This document shows positions 23,504 through 33,276 of a DNA stretch of 64,000 bases, piece after piece. Below the pieces are notes generated by a model. It saw only the letters and a program-made list of their open reading frames with translations, was not told the origin of the DNA and did no database searches. How positions within the stretch are numbered: position 1 is the stretch's first letter; every line of letters begins with the position of its first letter. The stretch is taken from NCBI RefSeq assembly GCF_900258515.1, contig NZ_LT984884.1, forward strand, positions 3,095,366-3,159,365, written 5' to 3'. The position numbers were made by a program, and so were the translations under genes. The DNA comes from Lentibacillus sp. Marseille-P4043. GTDB lineage: Bacteria; Bacillota; Bacilli; Bacillales; Amphibacillaceae.

Positions 23504-23938
23504 CTACCATCCTTTTTCAAATTCATCTTCTCCTGCAAATATCTCAGAAATGGTTCCTGACACATCAACATTATCTGGTGTACATAAGAATGTTTCCGCA
23601 CCGAGCTTTTGAATATCGCCATCTATAGCATACACTGTCCCGCTAAGAAAATCGACAATTCGTTTGGCTTGCATATGGTCGATTCTTTGTAAATTAATAA
23701 CAACAGCACGCTTGTTAACGATATTGTCAGCAATTTCCTGTACTTCATTGTATGATCTTGGTTCACAAAGCACAACTTTGGACGATGGCTGCTGCATACT
23801 TTTTAGATTCACAACATTGTTTTTTCGATGCTGCGTTGGTGTAGTCTCAGGCAACTCGATCTCCTCCTGCTCTTCCTCTATATATTCATATTCATCATCC
23901 ATTGTGAAAAATGTCTTGATTTTATTTTTAATACTCAT
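23504..23938 (-). CDS. sepF: Cell division protein SepF
   Basis: Membrane-binding protein that bundles FtsZ filaments and anchors the Z ring alongside FtsA. 144 residues: N-terminal amphipathic membrane helix [11 protein letters not shown], an acidic linker, then the DUF552 core with the conserved [22 protein letters not shown] segment. GAGGTGG is followed by tandem ATGs; the one at 23938 fits the family N-terminus. Confidence 0.94.
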   Translation of the reverse strand: MSIKNKIKTFFTMDDEYEYIEEEQEEIELPETTPTQHRKNNVVNLKSMQQPSSKVVLCEPRSYNEVQEIADNIVNKRAVVINLQRIDHMQAKRIVDFLSGTVYAIDGDIQKLGAETFLCTPDNVDVSGTISEIFAGEDEFEKGW

Positions 23939-23952
23939 CATTACCACCTCAA

Positions 23953-24627
23953 TTAGTTTGTCCCCACCAATTTAGAACCGATTCTAATGTGTGTGGCTCC
24001 TTCTTCAATCGCTATTTGATAATCATTACTCATTCCCATTGATAAATAGTGGCAAGGTGCTTGTGGGAGATTTTCTTGTTGGATAGCACTTCTCAACGTT
24101 GCTAATTGTCTAAACGTATCCCGCAGTAATTTCTCATCATTAACATGTGGCGCCATGGTCATTAAACCGACCACACGAATATTTTCATACGTTTGAACGT
24201 CATTTAAAAAAGTGATAACAGTGTCGGGTGACAACCCATGCTTGGACTTTTCACCACTAACGTTTACTTGGACAAAACAATCAATTGGCACTGTTGTCCG
24301 CTTATTTATTTCCTTTGCAAGTGACAAACGATCTAGTGAATGGATAACATCTACTTTATCGATAATGTCTTTAACTTTCCTTGACTGAAGGGTACCAATA
24401 AAATGCCACTTCGCCTGATCTTGAAAGTGTTCATGCTTTTCCAAAAAGCCTTCTAGACGATTTTCGCCAAGATCATTAATTCCTGCATTGATTGTCTCTT
24501 CTGTTCGTTCTATTGTAACATATTTCGTGACACCGATTATGGTAATTTCTTCCGGATTACGATTGCTGTTTGCACATGCTTGTCTAATGTTCGAGCGAAT
24601 TTCTTGCAGATTTGCTGATACAGTCAT
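23953..24627 (-). CDS. ylmE: PLP homeostasis protein YggS/PROSC family (YlmE)
   Basis: Pyridoxal-5'-phosphate-binding protein that balances free PLP and amino-acid pools. 224 residues, alanine-racemase-like TIM barrel with the PLP lysine in IIGVTKYV and the [16 protein letters not shown] and [16 protein letters not shown] signatures. Lies between pgeF and sepF with short spacers, consistent with one operon. Confidence 0.93.
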   Translation of the reverse strand: MTVSANLQEIRSNIRQACANSNRNPEEITIIGVTKYVTIERTEETINAGINDLGENRLEGFLEKHEHFQDQAKWHFIGTLQSRKVKDIIDKVDVIHSLDRLSLAKEINKRTTVPIDCFVQVNVSGEKSKHGLSPDTVITFLNDVQTYENIRVVGLMTMAPHVNDEKLLRDTFRQLATLRSAIQQENLPQAPCHYLSMGMSNDYQIAIEEGATHIRIGSKLVGTN

Positions 24628-24653
24628 TGTTTCTCATACTCCTCCTAGCGTCA

Positions 24654-25463
24654 TCACGTAGAATAGCCAATATAACCTAACATTCTACCAGTTTCCCCAT
24701 TATCTCTTCTATGTGAAAAAAATAACGATTCATCGCGAAACGTACAATAATTGGTTACATCTATATTATGACGAATAACACCACATTGTAAAAGGATTTC
24801 TACATTTAATTGCTTTAAATCTAATAAATAGTGTCCATTTTCTTGGTTAATCGTTACTTTTTCGCAGATTTTTTCTGGTATATGGCGGGTTACATGCTCA
24901 TCAACTTCATAAACCTGTTGTGAAATGCATGGACCAATCGCAACGAGTAGATTGGCAATATCAACACCAGTGGCTTGTAGTTTGTCTACCATTTTTCCCG
25001 CAATTCGCTGAACAGAACCTTTCCAACCAGCATGGGCTATACCAATATAATTTGTTACAGGATCAAAAAAAAATAACGGAACACAATCAGCAAAAAAAGC
25101 AGTACATAACATCCCGGCTTCATTTGTAATCATGCCATCAATTTTTTGCAATGAATCTTGATATGATATTGCACCCTTTCCCAAATCGTGTTGATTTATT
25201 TCTACTACCTCTGTTGAATGGATTTGTTCACCCGCCACCCAATTGTCAAGTGGGATTTCCAGTTTTTGTGCTAATCGCTGCCGGTTCTTTATAACAATAT
25301 TTTTATCGTCATCAACATGTAATCCCAGATTAAATGATTTATATGGATCTTGGCTAAGTCCACCTTGCCTCGTTGTGAAACCTGCTCGTAGTCTCGTATT
25401 TAAATTTTGCCACTTTTCTATATGTAATAATGAATTGGTAGTATGAATAAATGATTCTGTCAT
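24654..25463 (-). CDS. ylmD: Purine nucleoside phosphorylase / YfiH (PgeF) family protein YlmD
   Basis: Copper/zinc-type polyphenol-oxidase-fold enzyme; characterised relatives phosphorolyse adenosine and inosine, or in E. coli remove mis-incorporated L-Ser from peptidoglycan precursors. 269 residues with the metal-binding motifs TADC-equivalent FFADCVPLFF, HAGWKGS and the late CTFRDESLFFSHRRD. First of the ylmD-ylmE-sepF-ylmG run. Confidence 0.88.
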   Translation of the reverse strand: MTESFIHTTNSLLHIEKWQNLNTRLRAGFTTRQGGLSQDPYKSFNLGLHVDDDKNIVIKNRQRLAQKLEIPLDNWVAGEQIHSTEVVEINQHDLGKGAISYQDSLQKIDGMITNEAGMLCTAFFADCVPLFFFDPVTNYIGIAHAGWKGSVQRIAGKMVDKLQATGVDIANLLVAIGPCISQQVYEVDEHVTRHIPEKICEKVTINQENGHYLLDLKQLNVEILLQCGVIRHNIDVTNYCTFRDESLFFSHRRDNGETGRMLGYIGYST

Positions 25464-25514
25464 GTTTGTTTCCCTCCTTAAAAACCACTTGCTTGTACCA
25501 TTCTATCATAATTT

Positions 25515-25787
25515 TCATTCTATGAAATGTCGATCTGGGTATAATGACGGTGTTTGCACATTTTTCACTAGGATAACATCAGAGCCAATTGTTTCAATTT
25601 GATCCCAATGGATAATCATCTCATCTGTTTTACTAAAAAAACCACCCTGCTTATCCTTTACATTTAAAATCAGTGAAATAATCCTGCCTGTTTCTGCATC
25701 AATTTCCAGATCTGAAAAATGCCCCAATCTTGTTCCATCATCGATCACAATAATTTCTTTTATTTGTAATTCAGATAACTTCATCAT
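25515..25787 (-). CDS. ylmC: PRC-barrel protein YlmC/YmxH
   Basis: 90-residue PRC-barrel protein (MMKLSELQIKEIIVIDDGTRLG) of unknown biochemical role, conserved next to sigG and the ylm genes; sporulation-linked expression is known for the family. The start among tandem ATGs (25787/25784) follows AAGGTGGG. Confidence 0.85.
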   Translation of the reverse strand: MMKLSELQIKEIIVIDDGTRLGHFSDLEIDAETGRIISLILNVKDKQGGFFSKTDEMIIHWDQIETIGSDVILVKNVQTPSLYPDRHFIE

Positions 25788-25857
25788 ATGCTTCACCCAC
25801 CTTACTAAACTATATGCGAAGAAGGGATAGTTTCATGTAACATTTTATTATAGAGAT

Positions 25858-26010
25858 TGTTCAAAAAGCCGCCAAATAATAAGCGGCAAATCTCTTCGTT
25901 GGCTTATTTTTCCGCTCCTCATGTACCTATGCTACGCCGTCTCGACCTTCGACGCACAGGACGTGACGTATTTAGTCGACCTTGCTTCTAATTTGGCAAC
26001 TTTTTGAACA
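25858..26010. repeat. TGTTCAAAAA-bounded hairpin element, copy 1
   Basis: 153 bp between sigG and ylmC with terminal inverted repeats TGTTCAAAAAG (from 25858) and CTTTTTGAACA (to 26010), extended inward by GCCGCCAAAT and ATTTGGCAAC. Shares inner blocks in reverse orientation with copy 2 at 23022-23225, including ACAGGACGTG (25956-25965). Contains no gene; MITE-like. Confidence 0.8.
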
Positions 26011-26039
26011 CGTACTTATATGCAGGAAGGTCTAAGTTT

Positions 26040-26078
26040 TTAAAAAAACAAGCCGCATCACTTTATTGTGATACGGCT
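26040..26078 (-). terminator. Terminator downstream of sigG
   Basis: Stem AAGCCGCATCAC / GTGATACGGCTT with a loop of 6 and a long T run on the minus strand. Confidence 0.9.
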
Positions 26079-26088
26079 TATTGTTGAG

Positions 26089-26868
26089 TTATTCAAACAT
26101 CTGTTTATTCATTTGGTGGATTGCCGCCTTCTCTAAGCGGGATACTTGTGCTTGAGAAATACCAATTTCATCGGCAACCTCCATTTGTGTTTTTCCTTGA
26201 AAGAATCGTTTATTTAAGATCATTTTTTCTCTTGCATTTAATTCATACATTCCCTCTTTCAGGCTAAGTTTATCAACCCATGTTTCATCTTTATCCTTAT
26301 CATCGCTTAATTGATCCATAACAAAGATTGGGTCTCCTCCATCATTATAAATAGGTTCAAATAACGATACAGGATCTTGAATAGCATCCATGGCGAAAAC
26401 AATATCAGAGTGTGGAACCCCCATCTCCTCAGCGATTTCCATCGGTGTCGGCTCTTTTGATGTTTTATTAATCAATTTTTCCCGAACTTGCAATGCTTTA
26501 TAGGCAATGTCTCGCAATGATCGTGAAACGCGAATTGGATTGTTGTCGCGCAAATACCGTCTGATTTCACCAATGATCATTGGTACTGCATAAGTGGAAA
26601 ATTTAACATTATGTCCTAGGTCAAAATTGTCGATGGATTTCATTAGCCCAATACAACCCACCTGAAATAAATCATCAACATATTCTCCGCGATTATTAAA
26701 TCGTTGGATAACACTTAAGACAAGTCGTAAATTTCCGTTCACGAGCTCTTCTCGTGCAGATAGGTTTCCTTCTTGCATTTGAATAAATAATTTCTTCATT
26801 TCCTCATTCTTTAAAACCGGTAATTTTGATGTATCAACACCGCATATCTCTACTTTATGTCTTATCAT
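26089..26868 (-). CDS. sigG: Forespore-specific RNA polymerase sigma-G factor
   Basis: Directs late forespore transcription after engulfment. 259 residues, SigF/G group, with the N-terminal block VEICGVDTSKLPVLKNEEM, region 2 (RFNNRGEYVDDLFQVGCIGL), region 3 and region 4 helix-turn-helix (TQMEVADEIGISQAQVSRLEK). Follows sigE as in B. subtilis. A stem-loop (GGAGATACTGT...ACAGCATCTCC) lies in the 120-base gap before the gene. Confidence 0.96.
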   Translation of the reverse strand: MIRHKVEICGVDTSKLPVLKNEEMKKLFIQMQEGNLSAREELVNGNLRLVLSVIQRFNNRGEYVDDLFQVGCIGLMKSIDNFDLGHNVKFSTYAVPMIIGEIRRYLRDNNPIRVSRSLRDIAYKALQVREKLINKTSKEPTPMEIAEEMGVPHSDIVFAMDAIQDPVSLFEPIYNDGGDPIFVMDQLSDDKDKDETWVDKLSLKEGMYELNAREKMILNKRFFQGKTQMEVADEIGISQAQVSRLEKAAIHQMNKQMFE

Positions 26869-26991
26869 CTGTTCTACCCTCCCAGTTGGAGATGCTGTTC
26901 ATGGACAGTATCTCCCCCTAGAGGGTTTTTTATGCAATGCAAACAGTGCTAAAAAAAGTAAAAAATTGGCTGATTCCTGCTAGAAATAGGG

Positions 26992-27711
26992 CTAAACCAT
27001 CTTATTAAATTCTTTTTTTAAACGCCTAATTATTTTCTTCTCTAGACGCGAAATATAGGATTGTGAAATGCCAAGCATATCCGCTACGTCCTTCTGTGTT
27101 TTTTCTTCTTCACCAATTAATCCAAAGCGAAGTTCCATTATTTGTTTTTCTCGAGCATTTAATTGTGATAGCGCATTTTTTAACAGATGCTTATCGACAT
27201 TTGTTTCTAAGTTCCTTGTAATGATATCATCATCTGTTCCGAGTACATCAGATAATAGCAATTCATTCCCATCCCAATCAATGTTTAATGGTTCATCAAA
27301 CGAGATTTCCGATTTCAATTTGTTATTTCTTCTTAGATACATAAGTATTTCATTTTCAATACAGCGAGATGCATACGTAGCTAGTTTGATCTTCTTTTCC
27401 GGATTAAATGTATTAACCGCTTTAATTAGTCCAATTGTTCCAATACTGATCAAATCTTCAATGTTAATTCCTGTATTTTCAAATTTTCTAGCAATATAAA
27501 CAACTAATCGCAAGTTTCGTTCAATTAATATAGAACGAGCCGCTTTATCACCTTTTGGTAAGAGTTCCAATAGTTCTTGTTCCTCAGACTTGGATAATGG
27601 TGGCGGCAGCGCTTCACTTCCACCAATATAATAGATTTCATCTGATTTAAATCCTAATTTCATTAACGTTTTGTACCACCATAATCGAATCCGTAATTTC
27701 CATTTCCGCAA
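26992..27711 (-). CDS. sigE: Mother-cell RNA polymerase sigma-E factor (pro-form)
   Basis: Early mother-cell sigma factor, made as inactive membrane-bound pro-SigE. 239 residues: basic amphipathic pro-sequence of about 27 residues ending near [15 protein letters not shown], then sigma regions 2 ([25 protein letters not shown]) and 4 ([21 protein letters not shown]). The processing protease SpoIIGA is encoded immediately upstream. Confidence 0.97.
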   Translation of the reverse strand: MRKWKLRIRLWWYKTLMKLGFKSDEIYYIGGSEALPPPLSKSEEQELLELLPKGDKAARSILIERNLRLVVYIARKFENTGINIEDLISIGTIGLIKAVNTFNPEKKIKLATYASRCIENEILMYLRRNNKLKSEISFDEPLNIDWDGNELLLSDVLGTDDDIITRNLETNVDKHLLKNALSQLNAREKQIMELRFGLIGEEEKTQKDVADMLGISQSYISRLEKKIIRRLKKEFNKMV

Positions 27712-27827
27712 AATTTATCTCTCCTTTTTATATGCTCATAAAAAACTTCATTCATTGGGTGTTTACTACCTTTAAGAGCGGATAAATCATAAACCAAAAA
27801 AAGCTAAACACTATCCTTTTGCTTAAA

Positions 27828-28748
27828 CTATGCTGAATGAACAGCAGCTAATTTTATAATTTGTGGGTGTAATAAACAATGGTATCGTTGATCATGCGTT
27901 AATTCGGCAAATTGAATGCCAATTAGAATTTTATTTGTCATAATTTTTTTCTCATCGTAGTATACAATCAATTGATCTGGCTTCATTGCCAACATGAATA
28001 GACGTTTACCATCGACTCCCTGAAATGGGACTAATTGAATTTTCTTTTTCCACCGCTCCGGAATTTTGTCAAAATCCAACTCTTCTTGTGCGTCTTTTAG
28101 CAGCAGCCATTCGTCCTTTGAAAACCAATGCATTAAAAATTGTTCATCACAAATGATGACAGGTTTTTTGGTTAATGGGTCTACCAATTGATTCCCACTA
28201 TCAATATATCCGGTAGTTGAATTGCTTCGATTATTAACCTGAATTGTAACAGGATACAATTGGTCATAACGGATTTTCTCTATGGCGTGCTTGTCCATAC
28301 GAGCTTTCGTAAACCACCAAATTACCGGGAACCCTATCATAATAAACAGCCAACTTACAGGGTCACCAAATCCTTTATTAAAGGTGAGTATTCCATTGGA
28401 CGAAAACCCAATTGGATTTTGAAACAAAAAGTGTACCGCTATCAAACCACCTCCAATAGAGAATGTCGTAAAGTAAAATAAAAAAAGCATTTTCAACAAT
28501 CGATAGAACGAGGAATACCCGAATGAACATAAAATAATTACGACAGAGTAAACAATTTTGCCGGCTGTAGTCGTTATGATAGATTCCGGATAAATTAATG
28601 AAATTGGCACAATCATGGATGCAACAAACGCGCCAAAAAATATCCTGATTTTTCTTGTGCTATCTTTGGCTAACATTTGGGTAAGCATTAAGAGCATCAT
28701 ATCTAACAGGAAATTCAACAGCCAGACAGCATCAAGATAAATAGTCAC
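27828..28748 (-). CDS. spoIIGA: Sporulation sigma-E factor processing peptidase
   Basis: Membrane-embedded aspartic protease that cleaves pro-SigE when signalled by SpoIIR from the forespore. 306 residues: five hydrophobic segments, then a C-terminal domain with the active-site motif DSGN. Choosing the GTG at 28748 (after AAAGGAAGAG) puts the catalytic Asp at residue 183, the same number as in B. subtilis, and gives the expected N-terminus TIYLDAVWLLNF; an ATG 24 bases upstream is less likely. Long repeat C lies about 55 bases upstream, where its Spo0A-controlled promoter would be sought. Confidence 0.93.
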   Translation of the reverse strand: MTIYLDAVWLLNFLLDMMLLMLTQMLAKDSTRKIRIFFGAFVASMIVPISLIYPESIITTTAGKIVYSVVIILCSFGYSSFYRLLKMLFLFYFTTFSIGGGLIAVHFLFQNPIGFSSNGILTFNKGFGDPVSWLFIMIGFPVIWWFTKARMDKHAIEKIRYDQLYPVTIQVNNRSNSTTGYIDSGNQLVDPLTKKPVIICDEQFLMHWFSKDEWLLLKDAQEELDFDKIPERWKKKIQLVPFQGVDGKRLFMLAMKPDQLIVYYDEKKIMTNKILIGIQFAELTHDQRYHCLLHPQIIKLAAVHSA

Positions 28749-28802
28749 TCTACTCTTCCTTTCCCGCATCAAAAAGTATCAAGGTGGATTTAAAATAGCG
28801 TT

Positions 28803-29267
28803 TTTTAAAAGACTGTTGCTATTTAATCAATAGAAGGATTATGTGCAATAACTAGAAATCAAGTTCCGAGCTTTGACAACCGCTACGGGAAAACACTACG
28901 CTTTCCGCGGGCACGGCTTCAGCCTCCGAAGCGGAAAACCGCCGCTTCGAAGTCTTCAGACACGTGCTGGGGCTGCGCTAACTCGCCCCACCGAAAACCA
29001 TTGTTCCCGCAGGACAAGGAAGGCTACGTCAGCGATACATCGCACGAAGAAAAAGTGCCTTTCTTTTTCGAGAAGTCACCACCCTCCACTCACCCGGACT
29101 AGTAAAGTAGTAGGATGCGACTTTATAGAACACGTACTACTATAGTTAATGGTAGTAAATGCAATACCAGTGTATTTCCGGAACGGTGGGACAGCACTTT
29201 CTTAGTTACGTCGCATTTCTATCACCTACGAATTAATAAAGCAACAAAGATTACGAAAAGAGTCTTT
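28803..29267. repeat. Long modular hairpin repeat, copy C
   Basis: About 465 bp between ftsZ and spoIIGA, inverted relative to copies D/F with which it shares the ACTAGTCCGGGTGAGTGGAG and CATTTACTACCATTAACT blocks. It includes one GC-rich module and the 34-bp cassette (28969-29002) also found in copy B. Ends are imperfect inverted repeats (AAAGACTGTTGCT and the complement of AGCAACAAAGATTACGAAAAGAGTCTTT). Non-coding. Confidence 0.8.
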
Positions 29268-29477
29268 GAAATAGATTCATTTACTGAAAATGAATACTGT
29301 ATATGAAGTATAGCGAACTTGATCAGCAAAGTCTGTCAGTTCTTGTAAGCATAATAGGGCTAATTTTAACAAGTTATTGGAGAGTTTGTCGGTTGTATAA
29401 AACTTATTTAAAATAGTATTTTTTTGGGGGGGCGTGAAGAAATTAACGAGGGCAGTAACATCCTGAATAATATCTAA
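29268..29477. other. Intergenic remainder between repeat C and the ftsZ terminator
   Basis: AT-rich stretch with a homopolymer junction (a T run followed by a G run near 29421-29435). A 70-codon minus-strand frame here has no recognisable homology and begins within the ftsZ terminator, so it is not called as a gene. It may be decayed sequence at the site where B. subtilis carries bpr. Confidence 0.4.
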
Positions 29478-29525
29478 TAAAAAAAGCAAACGAGTAGATG
29501 AGGATCTACATCGTTTGCTCTTTTT
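29478..29525 (-). terminator. Terminator downstream of ftsZ
   Basis: Long stem GCAAACGA-TAGAT / ATCTA-TCGTTTGC with T runs, ending 12 bases after the ftsZ stop codon. It separates ftsAZ transcription from spoIIGA. Confidence 0.9.
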
Positions 29526-29536
29526 GCCTGCTCTGT

Positions 29537-30679
29537 TTACCTATTTCGATTACGGTTCCGTAAAAACGTTGGGATATCCAATGTATCTTCTTCTGGCTTA
29601 GGTCGTTGCTGGTTAACCGACTCTCTTTGCGGCTCTCTTTGTGGGATATCCTCGTTTACTCGAGTTGCAGCATGTTGTTTATGATTAATAACTGGTCGGC
29701 TTTTTGGTTGTTGTTCCACTTTTTGGTTTTCGTCAAATCCTGTAGCAATAACAGTAACGATAATTTCATCTTTCAAGTTCTCATTTATAACTGAACCGAA
29801 AATAACATTCACTTCATTATCAGCGGCCGATGTTACCAAATCTGCTGCTTCTTGAACTTCATACAAGCTTAAATTGGCTCCACCGGTTATGTTCATTAAA
29901 ATTCCGTGTGCTCCATCAATTGACGTTTCCAATAATGGTGATGAGATTGCCTTTTTAGCGGCTTCTGTCGCACGGTTTTCACCAGTTGCAATACCAATTC
30001 CCATTAATGCAGACCCTTTATCAAACATAATAGTTTTAACATCGGCAAAGTCAACATTGATTAAACCAGGCTTAGCGATTAAATCGGAAATACCTTGTAC
30101 ACCTTGACGAAGTACATTGTCAGCTTCTCGGAATGCTTCTAGCATAGGTGTGTTTTTATCAACTATTTCTAGTAATCGATCATTCGGAATAACGATCAAA
30201 GTGTCAACACTATTTTTCAATGTATCAATACCAGAAATAGCCTGGGTGGATCGCCTTCTGCCTTCAAATGTGAATGGACGTGTTACAACACCAACTGTTA
30301 ATGCACCTAAATCTTTGGCAATTTGTGCAATAATTGGGGCAGCACCCGTTCCAGTTCCGCCACCCATTCCAGCAGTAACAAATATCATGTCGGCACCCTG
30401 TAATACTTCTTCAATCTGCTCTTTACTTTCTTCCGCAGCCTTTTTTCCAACTTCGGGATTTGCACCTGCACCTAAACCACGAGTCAGTTTCCCACCAATT
30501 TGAAGTTTCACTTCTGCTTTTGATAGATTTAACGCCTGTGAATCAGTATTAACAGCGATAAACTCTACGCCTTCAACACCGTGTTCAATCATTCGGTTAA
30601 CAGCATTGTTTCCACCGCCGCCAACTCCAATAACTTTTATTGTGGCCAGTTGATCCATGTTCGTATCAAACTCTAACAT
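29537..30679 (-). CDS. ftsZ: Cell division GTPase FtsZ
   Basis: Tubulin-like GTPase forming the Z ring. 380 residues: GTP-binding signature [12 protein letters not shown] (about 103-114), T7 synergy loop [11 protein letters not shown], a disordered linker (about 320-365) and the C-terminal peptide [16 protein letters not shown] that binds FtsA, SepF and EzrA. Follows ftsA with a 55-base spacer, standard for Bacilli. Confidence 0.98.
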   Translation of the reverse strand: MLEFDTNMDQLATIKVIGVGGGGNNAVNRMIEHGVEGVEFIAVNTDSQALNLSKAEVKLQIGGKLTRGLGAGANPEVGKKAAEESKEQIEEVLQGADMIFVTAGMGGGTGTGAAPIIAQIAKDLGALTVGVVTRPFTFEGRRRSTQAISGIDTLKNSVDTLIVIPNDRLLEIVDKNTPMLEAFREADNVLRQGVQGISDLIAKPGLINVDFADVKTIMFDKGSALMGIGIATGENRATEAAKKAISSPLLETSIDGAHGILMNITGGANLSLYEVQEAADLVTSAADNEVNVIFGSVINENLKDEIIVTVIATGFDENQKVEQQPKSRPVINHKQHAATRVNEDIPQREPQRESVNQQRPKPEEDTLDIPTFLRNRNRNR

Positions 30680-30734
30680 ATATTGTTCCTCCTAGATATG
30701 CAAAATTACGAGAATTTTAGAATAATAGGAACGC

Positions 30735-32015
30735 TTAATCAAAAAAGTATTTAAACAAATTAGCGATTCCAGATTCTTTCTTCTTTTTCCCTGTAGTTTC
30801 TTCAGCTTTTGGTTGTTTTTTTGTTCGTTTCGGATTTTCTTCATAAGCATTAACAAGTACAGATGGAAATAATTCTTTTCCTTGTATTTTCGCATTACGA
30901 TAAGCAAATTGCAAGATTCCTACTCCAGCAGTAAACTGTGGTTCCCGAACGCCTATGTAATCTGGTAAAGACATTCTAACATTTGATTGGTACAAATCCT
31001 GTGCAAGTTCTAATACACCAGGCATTTTCATTGTACCACCTGTAAGCACGTATCCACCTGGTAATTCATGGTATCCCATTCGTCTAATTTCTCGTTCGGC
31101 ATACGCATAAATTTCTTCCAGTCTTGCTTCAATCATATCGGCAATTTGTAATTGATTATATGTTTGTGATGTATTACTACCTATAGTGGATACGTTAAAT
31201 GTTTCATCTTCTTGTGCATCATCATAGAAAGCATGGCCATAATTTAGTTTAATATCTTCCGCTTCCTCTGTTGATGTCCGAAGTCCAATTGATAAGTCTT
31301 TCGTAATGTTATCTCCGCCAAGGGGAACGACACTTGTGGATACTAAATGATCACTTTCGAAGACGGATACGGTTGTACAACCTCCACCAATATCAATTAA
31401 TGCAACACCAAGATTTTTCTCATCTTTGGATAAAGCAATGGAACCAGCTGCAAGTGGTTGCAAACAAATATCGGCTACTTGTAACCCTGCACGTTCCACA
31501 CATTTTAAAATATTGTGCAGAACCGTTTTGGAACAAGTAATTATCGTGCCTTCCATTTCCAATCGAACCCCGATCATCCCTCGCGGATCCGTTATTTCAT
31601 CTAATCCATCAACAATAAATTGCTTTGGTATCACATCAATAATTTCTCTTTCTGGTGGAATGGAAACAACTTGGGCACCATCAATCACTCGTGTTATATC
31701 CTCATCACCGATTTCCCTATTTTCACTTTGAACCGCTACTACACCATGACAAGCCTGCAACTGAACATGATTTCCATTAATACCAACAACCACACGATCA
31801 ATTTGCATTCCTACCATGCGTTCTGCCTGTTCAACCGCGTTTCGGATCGAGTGTACAGTTTGGTCAATATCAACGATGGCACCTTTTTTCATGCCATTTG
31901 ATTTTGCAGAACCTACACCAATAATGTTCAAGGAATCATTTAAAACTTCACCAATAATAACCTTTATTTTTGATGTACCTACGTCTAGGCTTACTAGTAT
32001 TTCACTGTTGTTCAT
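30735..32015 (-). CDS. ftsA: Cell division protein FtsA
   Basis: Actin-like ATPase tethering FtsZ to the membrane. 426 residues with SLDVGTSKIKVIIGE phosphate-1, DIGGGCTTVSVFE phosphate-2 and TGGTMKMPGV adenosine motifs, plus a C-terminal amphipathic membrane-targeting helix (SGIANLFKYFFD). Start at 32015 follows GGAGGTGCCTTAC; a longer in-frame start has no support. Confidence 0.97.
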   Translation of the reverse strand: MNNSEILVSLDVGTSKIKVIIGEVLNDSLNIIGVGSAKSNGMKKGAIVDIDQTVHSIRNAVEQAERMVGMQIDRVVVGINGNHVQLQACHGVVAVQSENREIGDEDITRVIDGAQVVSIPPEREIIDVIPKQFIVDGLDEITDPRGMIGVRLEMEGTIITCSKTVLHNILKCVERAGLQVADICLQPLAAGSIALSKDEKNLGVALIDIGGGCTTVSVFESDHLVSTSVVPLGGDNITKDLSIGLRTSTEEAEDIKLNYGHAFYDDAQEDETFNVSTIGSNTSQTYNQLQIADMIEARLEEIYAYAEREIRRMGYHELPGGYVLTGGTMKMPGVLELAQDLYQSNVRMSLPDYIGVREPQFTAGVGILQFAYRNAKIQGKELFPSVLVNAYEENPKRTKKQPKAEETTGKKKKESGIANLFKYFFD

Positions 32016-32167
32016 GTAAGGCACCTCCAATTCAGAAGCATCTGATTAAATGTATCAGATAGATTCACATTTCTTCTATTCTCTTATTATAAATTAAATT
32101 CTTAAAGGAATACACATAAAAATAAAAGATATATAGAGTATTTCTACAAAAAACCTTCATATTCCTT

Positions 32168-32536
32168 TTATTTTCCATTACTTTTTTCCTTTTTCTTAAA
32201 ATAATAATACTTTTCAATTACTTGACGCCGAATAATCGCTAAATTTTGGAAAAGTCTCACACCAAATGCAAATACGGCTGCTAGATATAAATCAATTCCT
32301 AATTGTAAACCAATGAAAGTTAAACATGCTGCTAATATGCTATTAAACAAAAAACCACTAATGAAAATTTTGTCATCAAAACTTTTTTCGAGATAAGCAC
32401 GGATACCGCCAAATAGCGTATCAAATACCGCAAGTATTGCGATTAACAAATAACTTGTATATGCTTCTGGAATGTGAACATCTGTTAGTAATCCTAACAT
32501 AACCCCAACTAGTAAAAAAAGAATAGGTAACCACAT
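32168..32536 (-). CDS. sbp: Small basic protein Sbp (DUF1290)
   Basis: 122-residue membrane protein with three hydrophobic segments, conserved upstream of ftsA in Bacilli. Motifs FGGIRAYLEKSFDDKIFISGF and FGVRLFQNLAIIRR are typical. Function is not established; context suggests division or membrane organisation. Confidence 0.88.
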   Translation of the reverse strand: MWLPILFLLVGVMLGLLTDVHIPEAYTSYLLIAILAVFDTLFGGIRAYLEKSFDDKIFISGFLFNSILAACLTFIGLQLGIDLYLAAVFAFGVRLFQNLAIIRRQVIEKYYYFKKKEKSNGK

Positions 32537-32538
32537 TA

Positions 32539-33276
32539 TTATTCTCCATCCGTTTCTTTAGCATCTTGTACATCAACTGAATTCAAGCGGATTTCCTGGT
32601 CATATGCAGGAAGCGTAAGCTCTTCTTTCGTTACGCTAGTTAAATTGATATTTTCAGCGGCGAATGCATCGCGAATATTACTATATTCAATGTAGCTTTG
32701 TAATTTTTCAGGATTATCAACTAAGACGGCAACTTTAAACGGAAGAGCAGGGATTGGATGGTTATTGACATAGACACTGCCATTAACTTCCCGTATCGCT
32801 GTAAGACTGATAATACGTTCGTTTTCTATCGCTGTATCCATAGCACCGTACTTGTTTAACTCGTTCATGAATCTGCTTAAAAGTTCCGGTGACATTGTTG
32901 GATAAGCTTGTCTATTGGGATCATCTTGAAACAGTGGAGCTAATGTAAATACAATACCTTTACCTTCAGCTTCCACAAACCCTGTTTCCTGTTCTAGTTT
33001 TTGGACAGATTTTTTCAACGTTTCAATTGTCTCATTTACAGACTCTTTCTCATAATTATTAATAGTCGTTTCTGATTCTTGAATATCAGCATATAATTGT
33101 TGCTGTAATTTTTGCTGCTTTTGAATATCAGCTTTTAATTCCCATGCATCCCTTGTGTCTCTTGTATCTTTGTCTTCTGGTTCTTGTAAAAACTGAAACG
33201 ATATGGCAACAATAAAACCAGCAAGTGCAAACACAATCAATACGGTTAATTTATAGTTCGGTTTCATACGAATCAC
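32539..33276 (-). CDS. ylxX: DUF881 family protein YlxX
   Basis: 245 residues: one N-terminal membrane anchor (LTVLIVFALAGFIVAISF), a coiled coil (about 45-100) and the extracytoplasmic DUF881 domain. Paralogue of the adjacent ylxW product. Role in division inferred only from conserved position between divIB and ftsA. ATGA-type overlap with ylxW. Confidence 0.85.
   Translation of the reverse strand: MIRMKPNYKLTVLIVFALAGFIVAISFQFLQEPEDKDTRDTRDAWELKADIQKQQKLQQQLYADIQESETTINNYEKESVNETIETLKKSVQKLEQETGFVEAEGKGIVFTLAPLFQDDPNRQAYPTMSPELLSRFMNELNKYGAMDTAIENERIISLTAIREVNGSVYVNNHPIPALPFKVAVLVDNPEKLQSYIEYSNIRDAFAAENINLTSVTKEELTLPAYDQEIRLNSVDVQDAKETDGE

Noticed and set aside
26869..26991. SigF/SigG promoter before sigG
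   Set aside because: GCATA- and CAT-like pieces are present, but spacing does not fit the consensus well enough to call; a stem-loop in the gap is noted under sigG.
29277..29489. 70-codon minus-strand frame between ftsZ and repeat C
   Set aside because: Starts inside the ftsZ terminator, lacks a ribosome site and shows no recognisable family; could be decayed DNA.
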